From Pseudomonadales bacterium (GTDB lineage: Bacteria; Pseudomonadota; Gammaproteobacteria; Pseudomonadales; Litorivicinaceae), in NCBI GenBank assembly GCA_012269655.1, contig JAAXJV010000269.1, positions 1 through 5,088 of the forward strand: a DNA stretch of 5,088 nucleotides. Reading direction: 5' to 3'. Shown one piece after another: positions 1 through 5,088 of this stretch; the first letter of the stretch is position 1, and every line of letters starts with the position of its first letter. The notes below the pieces were generated by a model, which saw only the letters and a list, made by a program, of their open reading frames with translations, made no database searches and was not told the origin of the DNA. A program made the position numbers and the translations under genes.

Positions 1-2
1 AT

Positions 3-1721
3 GGAAAGATCGATCCTTTAATTGGTCGTGATTTTGAAGTTCAGCGAGTGATCCAAACACTCTCGCGGAGGCGTAAGAACAATCCGTTGCTCGTCGGCGA
101 AGCGGGCGTCGGCAAGACTGCCATTGCCGAGGGCTTGGCGTACTTGATTGAGCAGAAACAAGTACCTGACGTAATCGAGCAGGCCGTTGTTTACTCGTTG
201 GATCTTGGCGCCTTGTTGGCCGGTACCAAGTATCGAGGTGATTTTGAGAAGCGTCTGAAGGCACTTCTGAATGAACTTAAACGTCAGCCCCATGCGATTT
301 TGTTTATTGACGAAATCCACACAATCATCGGTGCGGGCGCCGCCTCAGGCGGGGTGATGGACGCATCCAACTTGCTGAAACCCCTGCTTTCAGGCGGCCA
401 GATCCGGTGTGTCGGTTCGACCACATTCCAAGAATATCGCGGGATTTTTGAGAAAGACCGGGCATTGGCACGACGCTTCCAGAAAGTTGACGTAATGGAG
501 CCGTCGGTACCAGATACCGTCAAGATACTCGAAGGGCTACGCTCTCGCTTCGAAGAGCACCACGACATCAAATACTCGAAAAAGGCCCTCGCGAGCGCGG
601 CAGAGTTGGCTGATCGTTATATCAATGATCGTCAGCTGCCTGACAAGGCGATTGATGTGATTGACGAGGCGGGTGCGATGCAGCGTTTGTTGCCGCCTTC
701 GAAGCGTAAGAAAACGATCGGTCAGGGTGAAATCGAGGCCGTGGTCGCCAAGATCGCTCGTATTCCTCCTAAGTCGGTCAGTCGTAACGATACCGAGGTG
801 CTGAAAAACCTCGAACGCGACCTGAAGATGACGGTATTTGGACAGGACCCAGCCATTGAACAGCTTTCTAGCGCGATCAAATTAGCGCGGGCAGGCTTGC
901 GAGCCGAAGGTAAGCCGATTGGTAGTTTTCTGTTTGCCGGCCCAACCGGTGTCGGTAAGACCGAGGTGACCAAGCAACTGGCTCGGCAGATGGGCGTCGA
1001 GCTGGTGCGTTTTGATATGTCCGAGTACATGGAACGCCACACGGTGTCGCGTCTGATTGGTGCACCCCCAGGATACGTGGGTTACGACCAAGGTGGCTTG
1101 TTGACCGAGGCGGTGACGAAAAATCCGCACTGTGTGCTGCTGCTAGACGAGATCGAAAAGGCCCACCCCGAAGTCTTCAACTTGCTACTGCAAGTGATGG
1201 ATCACGGTACCCTGACGGACAACAACGGGCGGAAAGCTGACTTCCGACAGGTGATTTTGGTTATGACGTCCAACGCGGGTGCTCATGAAACCGCGCGTCG
1301 CAGTATTGGTTTTGCAGAGCAAGACCATTCAACGGACGGCATGGAGGCGCTAAACCGTTTGTTCACGCCTGAATTCCGCAATCGCTTAGACGCCATCATT
1401 CAATTCCGTCCGCTGCCCAGCGAGGTGATTGTGGGTGTGGTCGACAAGTTTGTTGCCGAGTTACAGGGCCAACTGGACGAGCGTCGCGTTCATCTGGAGT
1501 TGGATGACGAGGCCAAGCTATGGTTCGCTGAACACGGGTACGAGCCTTCGATGGGAGCACGTCCTATGGCCCGGCTAATTCAAGACAAACTGAAGCGTCC
1601 GATGGCTGAAGAGCTGTTGTTCGGCAAGCTAGTGAAAGGCGGCTCGGTGTTGGTCTCGGTTAAAGACGGCGAGCTGACTATTGATTATGTCTCGAGCGAG
1701 AAAACAGCACCGGTCGACTGA
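3..1721 (+). CDS. clpA: ATP-dependent Clp protease ATP-binding subunit ClpA (5'-truncated by window edge)
   Basis: ClpA is a cytoplasmic hexameric AAA+ unfoldase that feeds substrates, including N-degron proteins delivered by ClpS, into the ClpP peptidase. The frame is open from base 3 and gives 572 visible residues. Visible residues, numbered from the codon at base 3, show: D1 Walker A GEAGVGKT (32-39), a KYRG pore loop (76-79), D1 Walker B ILFIDE (99-104), D2 Walker A GPTGVGKT (313-320), GYVG pore loop (357-360), D2 Walker B LLLDE (379-383), the ClpP-docking loop IGF (435-437) and the EFRNRLD arginine-finger region. The two Walker lysines are 281 residues apart, as in E. coli ClpA (K220 and K501), so about 180 residues (N-domain and start of D1) lie outside the window. 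E. coli ClpA has IGL at the docking loop; IGF is the ClpX-like form and should still dock. No truncation or frameshift is seen. The GTG at base 48 is internal and not a start. The lack of a long ClpB-type middle coiled coil and the presence of a ClpP loop exclude ClpB. Confidence 0.97.
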   Translation, partial: GKIDPLIGRDFEVQRVIQTLSRRRKNNPLLVGEAGVGKTAIAEGLAYLIEQKQVPDVIEQAVVYSLDLGALLAGTKYRGDFEKRLKALLNELKRQPHAILFIDEIHTIIGAGAASGGVMDASNLLKPLLSGGQIRCVGSTTFQEYRGIFEKDRALARRFQKVDVMEPSVPDTVKILEGLRSRFEEHHDIKYSKKALASAAELADRYINDRQLPDKAIDVIDEAGAMQRLLPPSKRKKTIGQGEIEAVVAKIARIPPKSVSRNDTEVLKNLERDLKMTVFGQDPAIEQLSSAIKLARAGLRAEGKPIGSFLFAGPTGVGKTEVTKQLARQMGVELVRFDMSEYMERHTVSRLIGAPPGYVGYDQGGLLTEAVTKNPHCVLLLDEIEKAHPEVFNLLLQVMDHGTLTDNNGRKADFRQVILVMTSNAGAHETARRSIGFAEQDHSTDGMEALNRLFTPEFRNRLDAIIQFRPLPSEVIVGVVDKFVAELQGQLDERRVHLELDDEAKLWFAEHGYEPSMGARPMARLIQDKLKRPMAEELLFGKLVKGGSVLVSVKDGELTIDYVSSEKTAPVD

Positions 1722-1732
1722 CCGGTGCTTTA
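1706..1732. terminator. Probable bidirectional terminator overlapping the clpA stop codon
   Basis: A perfect 10-bp stem, AGCACCGGTC (1706-1715) with GACCGGTGCT (1720-1729), closes a 4-base GACT loop. It is followed on the plus strand by TTTA and on the minus strand by TGTTTT, so it can serve both converging genes. The clpA TGA (1719-1721) lies in the loop and right arm, so the last clpA codons encode the left arm. The T-tracts are short, so termination strength is uncertain. Confidence 0.7.
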
Positions 1733-1735
1733 CGG

Positions 1736-1759
1736 GCGTGCCGGGTTAACCCAGCACGC
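1736..1759. repeat. Imperfect palindrome over the stop codon of the HupE-like gene
   Basis: GCGTGC (1736-1741) pairs with GCACGC (1754-1759), and GGGTT (1743-1747) with AACCC (1748-1752), with a single C/A mismatch (1742/1753). As RNA it would fold with a TTAA loop. The minus-strand TAA (1746-1748) sits at its centre. No T-run follows on either strand, so on its own it is not a classic intrinsic terminator. It could help terminate or protect the 3' end of the HupE-like transcript together with the neighbouring hairpin. Confidence 0.45.
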
Positions 1760-2834
1760 GCTCCAGTGTCCACATCAGGCCAACACCGCCAATGGCCAGC
1801 GACATCGGGATCTGAATGGCTCGGCGATACCAGCTTTGGTTCGCGGCCCAAGTGCCCAGCAAAATCATCATCGGCAACAGAACTAACAACTGCCCAATTT
1901 CAACACCCAAGTTGAATCCGATCAGACTAACCGCGAAATGCTCGCCGCCCAGGCCAAAGTCCTGAAGCACACTCGCAAATCCCAAACCATGCAGCAAACC
2001 AAAAGCCAAAACCAGCGCCAGACGGCGTTTTAAAACACGTTTAGGCAACAGATTTTCAATGGCTACATAAACAATCGAAAGCGCAATTAGCGGCTCGACG
2101 ATGGAACCTGATATTTGAACCCAACCCACTGAAGCCAGTGCCAACGTGACGGTGTGGGCAGCGGTAAATACCGTGACCTGAGCCAGCAGCGGTCGCCAGC
2201 GGTGGCTGAATAAAAACAGTCCCATCACGAACAGGATGTGGTCCAGCCCTTTTGGAATGATGTGTTCGATCCCGCTGATCACATAGACTTGGAATTGTTG
2301 CCAAGCCGAAATCGGCTGATCTAGCTGCGCGGACGCCTGACCCGGCGCCAACACAGCGGTGTAGGCTTGGTCTGATTGATCGCGCAATACGATCTCGCCA
2401 ACCGTTACGGCGCCCTGCCAAACCCAGGGGGTGGGCGGCTGGTGATCCAGCGTAATGACACTGATCCGAGGAAGCTCAAGATCACCTTGAGGCTGGACTT
2501 CGATTTGCAGGTTTGAAACGGTGCCTGTTACCCCTAGTTTCTGAAGGAGTTCGTTTTGTTGCTGTTTAAATTGCGTGATCAATTCCGCATCATTCAATGC
2601 ACGTAGCATCTGGTATTGCTCGACTTCGTCCGCCAAATCGGTATCGGTTACCTGACTCAAATCCATATCGACCAAGATTGGCTCTACAGAGAGGCGGATC
2701 TGTGTGTTGGGTGAAGTCGGTTGATTAATGTCAATCACGATGGGATTGATTTCGTGGGCTTGGGTCGATCCGATTGCGAGTGCTACCAGCGCTTTGCAAA
2801 GGAATAAAAAGACGTGCATGTTATTTACTTTCAT
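1746..2834 (-). CDS. HupE/UreJ-type membrane protein with periplasmic N-terminal domain (putative metal permease)
   Basis: The 362-residue protein has a signal peptide (hydrophobic stretch about 8-22, likely cleavage after STQA at residue 26, before HEINP), a periplasmic domain (about 27-185), and a C-terminal membrane domain with about six helices. The membrane part carries the HupE/UreJ signature: GIEHIIPKGLDHILFV (188-203), AHTVTLALA (226-234), EPLIALSIVYVAIEN (247-261), FGLLHGLGFA (278-287) and FNLGVEIGQL (307-316). H191, D198, H199, H227, H282 and the glutamates are candidate metal ligands. HupE and UreJ proteins are nickel permeases beside hydrogenase or urease genes; neither enzyme is visible here, so the metal is inferred. 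The longer N-terminus matches the HupE/UreJ_2 subfamily. Start choice is uncertain: ATG at 2834 gives MKVNN with a lysine at the N-terminus, an in-frame ATG at 2819 also leaves a signal peptide, and neither has a good Shine-Dalgarno. It is convergent with clpA and divergent from the DUF4198 gene. Confidence 0.88.
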   Translation of the reverse strand: MKVNNMHVFLFLCKALVALAIGSTQAHEINPIVIDINQPTSPNTQIRLSVEPILVDMDLSQVTDTDLADEVEQYQMLRALNDAELITQFKQQQNELLQKLGVTGTVSNLQIEVQPQGDLELPRISVITLDHQPPTPWVWQGAVTVGEIVLRDQSDQAYTAVLAPGQASAQLDQPISAWQQFQVYVISGIEHIIPKGLDHILFVMGLFLFSHRWRPLLAQVTVFTAAHTVTLALASVGWVQISGSIVEPLIALSIVYVAIENLLPKRVLKRRLALVLAFGLLHGLGFASVLQDFGLGGEHFAVSLIGFNLGVEIGQLLVLLPMMILLGTWAANQSWYRRAIQIPMSLAIGGVGLMWTLERVLG

Positions 2835-2841
2835 TTTTGTG

Positions 2842-2847
2842 GGAAGG
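2842..2847 (+). promoter_or_regulatory. Ribosome binding site that sets the DUF4198 start
   Basis: GGAAGG lies 10 bases before the ATG at 2858. It supports that start over the longer open frame beginning at 2774, whose extra 28 residues overlap the divergent HupE-like gene and would put a charged, cysteine-containing extension before an otherwise normal signal peptide. Confidence 0.6.
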
Positions 2848-2857
2848 CAGAGTATTG

Positions 2858-3604
2858 ATGATTCGTTGGTGGTTTCCTACCTTATTGGCGATTTTACTCG
2901 GAGTATTTCAGGCTCAAGCGCATGAAATGTGGTTAGAGCCTCGTGGCAACGACCTATCCGATTATCAGGTCGATTTGATTGTCGGTCAGAACTTCCAAGG
3001 AGGAGCGGGCGTTTGGATTCCACCATCCGTGGCCAGAGCGGAATGGATTTCAGGCCAAAGTGCTCAGGTGATCGAGTCCAGGTACGGAGATGTGCCAGGC
3101 ATTCGTTTGTCGAATGTTAAAGCGGGTGACACTTTGATCTATCAGTCAATTCCAGAAGTTTTGCGTTACTCGGATGTCGAAAAATTTCGAGCCTTTGGTG
3201 CGGAAAAGGGCTACCCAAACTTGCTGGCGCGACATGCCCAGCGGGGTTTTTCTCAACCCATCATCGAAGCCTACAGCCGTTATGCCAAATTATTGGTTCC
3301 GGGGCCAGTAAGGGACGCGAGGCGCGATTTAAAGATCGAATGGGTATTGGAACCGTCCAAACGACGAGCGCAGCTTTGGTATGGTGAACGTCCTTTGGCC
3401 AATCACACGGTCACCCTGTTTCAGAAGCACCGGGCGGAATCTTTACGCACGGATTTCGCTGGCTGGATTCAATTTGAGCTCCCCGAAGGACGTCCGGTGC
3501 TGCTGGACGCAGTCGTCATCGAACCCCAAATGCCCAGGGGTACCCGGGGTGCGGATCAAGCGCACTGGGTCAGCTATTGGGCGAGTCTATATTTCGTGCC
3601 CTGA
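2858..3604 (+). CDS. DUF4198 domain-containing secreted protein
   Basis: This 248-residue periplasmic protein has a clear signal peptide: MIRWW, a hydrophobic core (about 6-18), and likely cleavage after AQA at residue 21. The mature protein opens with HEMWLEP (22-28), the characteristic start of DUF4198 proteins (typically AHxFWLEP). Other family-like stretches are EAYSRYAKLLVPG (137-149), the T-D-F-A-G-W segment (198-203) followed by an FELPEG turn, and the C-terminal HWVSYWASLYF (236-246). The length is normal for the family. The biochemical role is not firmly known; some members occur with nickel or cobalt transport genes, for example as the NikK component of nickel ECF systems, and are thought to act in the periplasm. 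Divergence from a HupE-like gene fits metal handling, but this is inference. The ATG at 2858 is chosen for its signal peptide and ribosome binding site. The gene ends 72 bases before the LysE-family start, with no classic terminator between. Confidence 0.85.
   Translation: MIRWWFPTLLAILLGVFQAQAHEMWLEPRGNDLSDYQVDLIVGQNFQGGAGVWIPPSVARAEWISGQSAQVIESRYGDVPGIRLSNVKAGDTLIYQSIPEVLRYSDVEKFRAFGAEKGYPNLLARHAQRGFSQPIIEAYSRYAKLLVPGPVRDARRDLKIEWVLEPSKRRAQLWYGERPLANHTVTLFQKHRAESLRTDFAGWIQFELPEGRPVLLDAVVIEPQMPRGTRGADQAHWVSYWASLYFVP
2891..2917 (-). promoter_or_regulatory. Weak candidate promoter for the HupE-like gene
   Basis: On the minus strand, TAAAAT (2896-2891) resembles a -10 box and TTGAGC (2917-2912) a -35 box, but the 15-base spacing is shorter than the usual 16-18. 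The -10 box is 56 bases upstream of the ATG ending at 2834. If real, the promoter lies inside the signal-peptide codons of the divergent DUF4198 gene. The call rests on consensus matching by eye. Confidence 0.22.
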
Positions 3605-3613
3605 TGCTATAGG
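3605..3613 (+). promoter_or_regulatory. Candidate extended -10 promoter for the LysE-family gene
   Basis: TGCTATAGG contains a TGn extension and TATA at the first four positions of a -10 box, immediately after the DUF4198 stop. No good -35 box is seen 16-18 bases upstream. If used, transcription would begin near 3620 and give a leader of roughly 57 bases holding the hairpin at 3654-3674. The match is weak and could be chance. Confidence 0.25.
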
Positions 3614-3653
3614 TTATTCAATCATTGGACTTTATCTAAAGCCGTGCCAAGCT

Positions 3654-3674
3654 AGCGCTCCATTTTGGAGCGCT
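3654..3674 (+). promoter_or_regulatory. Hairpin sequestering the ribosome binding site of the LysE-family gene
   Basis: AGCGCTCCA (3654-3662) and TGGAGCGCT (3666-3674) form a perfect 9-bp stem with a TTT loop. The right arm contains GGAG (3667-3670), the only plausible Shine-Dalgarno for the ATG at 3677, and the stem ends two bases before that ATG. No T-run follows on either strand, which argues against an intrinsic terminator. The arrangement suggests limited translation initiation unless the stem is opened. The stem is seen directly; regulation is inferred. Confidence 0.6.
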
Positions 3675-3676
3675 TC

Positions 3677-4294
3677 ATGACTCTGTCTACATTTTGGGTT
3701 TTTCTACCCACCTTCGCGTTTGTCTCGGTAACACCGGGCATGTGCATGATGCTGTCCTTATCACTGGGCATGACCTATGGCGTGCGCGGTGCGCTTCCGA
3801 TGATGGTAGGTGAATTGTTGGGCGTGGGTTTAGTCGCTGCCTTCTCCGTCCTGGGTGTGGCCGCGATTCTGCTGGCATATCCGGCAGGATTTTTTTGGTT
3901 TAAGTTGATCGGCGGCGCCTACCTTGCTTGGTTAGGCATCCAAATGTGGCAGTCCAAAGGCAAGCTTGCGGTGCCTGAGCCGGGGCAAGCACCATTGATG
4001 AGTCATTGGGGTTTGGCGAGTCAAGGATTTGTCACCGCAGTAGTTAATCCCAAAGGCTGGGCCTTTTTTATGGCATTGCTACCGCCCTTTATCCAACCGG
4101 ATCGGCCGCTTGCGAGCCAATTGGCATTGCTGATTGCACTAATTTTGTTGCTGGAATTCGCCAGTTTGCTTCTGTATGCCAGCGGCGGTCGAGTGATGGC
4201 TCAATTCTTGAGCCGCTCGGGTAATGTTCGTTTAATCAACCGTTTGGCCGGTACCCTGATGGTTGGGGTGGGCGTATGGTTGTGGTTAGGTTAA
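3677..4294 (+). CDS. LysE/RhtB-family translocator (amino acid or metabolite exporter)
   Basis: This 205-residue inner-membrane protein has the family's usual size and about six hydrophobic segments. LysE/RhtB proteins export amino acids and related small metabolites such as lysine, homoserine, threonine or leucine; the substrate cannot be read from sequence. Signatures are TPGM (19-22, the family's usual TPGP with M for the final P), a glycine-rich second helix with GELLGVG (45-51), KLIGGAYLAWLGIQMW (76-91), NPKGWAFFMALLPPFI (124-139) and the terminal RLAGTLMVGVGVWL helix (189-202). The frame stays open upstream to a TTG at 3665 that would add four residues, but the ATG at 3677 is preferred because GGAG lies six bases before it. 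That GGAG is inside a strong hairpin. The stop is 13 bases before the ABC exporter gene, so the two are probably co-transcribed. Confidence 0.9.
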   Translation: MTLSTFWVFLPTFAFVSVTPGMCMMLSLSLGMTYGVRGALPMMVGELLGVGLVAAFSVLGVAAILLAYPAGFFWFKLIGGAYLAWLGIQMWQSKGKLAVPEPGQAPLMSHWGLASQGFVTAVVNPKGWAFFMALLPPFIQPDRPLASQLALLIALILLLEFASLLLYASGGRVMAQFLSRSGNVRLINRLAGTLMVGVGVWLWLG

Positions 4295-4307
4295 TTGCGA
4301 GAACAGC

Positions 4308-5088
4308 ATGTTTCGATTTTTTGAGTCTCTAACTCAGCCCTATCCTAAGTTTGCCAACACGCAACCGCCGCACGGGTTGGTGGCCTTTTGCCGTCACTAC
4401 ACCCGAGGAATGGAAGGCTATTTGTTGGTGTTGTCAGTATTGTCGGCGCTGGTAGCATTTTTTGAGGCCGCTCTGTTTTACATGATGGGCCAATTGGTCG
4501 ATTGGTTGGTCGATCAGGATCCGCAGACGCTGTGGCAAAGCCGACGTCAGGAATTGCTCGGTTTTGGATTCATGGTGGTGGTGTTGTTGCCGGGGCTTAT
4601 TTGGCTTCGATCAACCGTCATGCACCAAACGCTGTTGGGGAATTATCCAATGGCGATTCGTTGGCGAGCACATCAGTATTTATTGGGTCAGTCCATGACC
4701 TTTTATCAGGACGAATTTGCCGGTCGCGTCGCAACCAAGATGATGCAAACTGCCTTGTCAGTGCGCGAAACCGTGATGAAGTTGTTGGATGTCATGGTTT
4801 ACGTGACGGTGTACTTTTTCTCGATGGTCTTCTTGGTCGGGCAGAGTGATCCGATTTTGATGTTGCCCATGCTGGGATGGCTGTTGGGTTACATTGGCGT
4901 CTTGAAGTATTTCCTACCCAAACTGCGTGCCTCGGCCATGGCTCAGGCCGATGCTCGGTCGATGATGACAGGGCGTGTTGTCGACAGTTATACCAATATC
5001 CAGACGGTCAAACTGTTCAGTCACTCCAAACGTGAATCCACCTATGCACAGGACGCGATGGATGAGTTCTTGCATACGGTCTATCGTC
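4308..5088 (+). CDS. ABC exporter, membrane-domain half of a TMD-NBD fusion (3'-truncated by window edge)
   Basis: The frame is open from ATG 4308 to the right edge, giving 260 residues without a stop. The visible part is a type I ABC exporter membrane domain: an N-terminal cytoplasmic stretch with QPPHGLVAFCRHYTRG (19-34), hydrophobic helices near 36-61, 84-104, 160-178 and 180-204, the coupling-region motif FYQDEFAGRVATKMMQTA (132-149), and ADARSMMTGRVVDSYTNIQTVKLFSH (214-239), where this domain packs before helix 5. This matches MsbA/MdlB-like half-transporters of about 600 residues that dimerise and use a C-terminal nucleotide-binding domain, here beyond the window; no Walker motif is visible. 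The substrate is unknown, with lipids, peptides or drugs as family possibilities. The start has only a weak ribosome binding site (GCGAGAAC) and lies 13 bases after the LysE-family stop, which fits coupled expression. Confidence 0.9.
   Translation, partial: MFRFFESLTQPYPKFANTQPPHGLVAFCRHYTRGMEGYLLVLSVLSALVAFFEAALFYMMGQLVDWLVDQDPQTLWQSRRQELLGFGFMVVVLLPGLIWLRSTVMHQTLLGNYPMAIRWRAHQYLLGQSMTFYQDEFAGRVATKMMQTALSVRETVMKLLDVMVYVTVYFFSMVFLVGQSDPILMLPMLGWLLGYIGVLKYFLPKLRASAMAQADARSMMTGRVVDSYTNIQTVKLFSHSKRESTYAQDAMDEFLHTVYR

Noticed and set aside
722..1130. Several overlapping minus-strand open frames opposite clpA
   Set aside because: They are antisense shadows of the highly conserved ClpA D2 coding region, with no signals of their own.
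3..1721. ClpB rather than ClpA
   Set aside because: There is no long middle coiled coil between D1 and D2, a ClpP-docking IGF loop is present, and the Walker spacing equals that of E. coli ClpA.
2056..2421. 121-residue minus-strand open frame inside the HupE-like gene
   Set aside because: It is an out-of-frame shadow of the HupE-like gene on the same strand, rich in Arg and low-complexity sequence, with no recognisable family.
2774..2857. N-terminal extension of the DUF4198 frame from ATG 2774
   Set aside because: It overlaps the HupE-like signal-peptide codons on the other strand and puts 28 residues before a complete signal peptide; ATG 2858 has GGAAGG ten bases upstream.
3654..3674. Reading this hairpin as an intrinsic terminator for the DUF4198 gene
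   Set aside because: Only two T residues follow the stem before CATGA and there is none on the other strand; the overlap with GGAG fits control of translation better.
4502..4849. 115-residue plus-strand open frame
   Set aside because: It is an alternate frame of the ABC exporter gene; the true frame is open from 4308 to the edge and shows clear family motifs.

Overview
This window looks like an ordinary chromosomal stretch from a gammaproteobacterium with moderate GC. The ClpA fragment matches the E. coli and Pseudomonas ClpA type closely along its whole visible length, including exact spacing between the two Walker A lysines. The other proteins are also families common in gammaproteobacteria. 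I cannot name a genus. I see no tRNA, rRNA, CRISPR array, insertion sequence or phage gene.

Layout. (1) 3-1721 (+): C-terminal three quarters of clpA, cut by the left edge. (2) 1706-1759: a 54-base convergent junction with two adjacent inverted repeats. The first is a probable bidirectional terminator that contains the clpA stop codon; the second contains the stop codon of the opposing gene. (3) 1746-2834 (-): a HupE/UreJ-type membrane protein with a signal peptide and periplasmic domain. (4) 2858-3604 (+): a secreted DUF4198 protein, divergent from the HupE-like gene with only 23 bases between start codons. (5) 3677-4294 (+): a LysE/RhtB-family exporter whose ribosome binding site is buried in a perfect 9-bp hairpin. 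(6) 4308-5088 (+): the membrane-domain half of an ABC exporter, cut by the right edge and only 13 bases after the LysE-family gene.

How the genes work together. ClpA is the unfoldase partner of ClpP and is unrelated to its neighbours here. The HupE-like and DUF4198 proteins belong to families repeatedly linked to transition-metal (mainly nickel) handling, and they plausibly form one divergent envelope module; the metal and the partnership are inferred. The LysE-family and ABC exporters are probably co-transcribed, with unknown substrates. All recognisable proteins belong to known families, so I do not claim a new system. The most unusual features are in the junctions: the hairpin over the LysE-family ribosome binding site, the very tight divergent start region, and the paired hairpins at the convergent stops.
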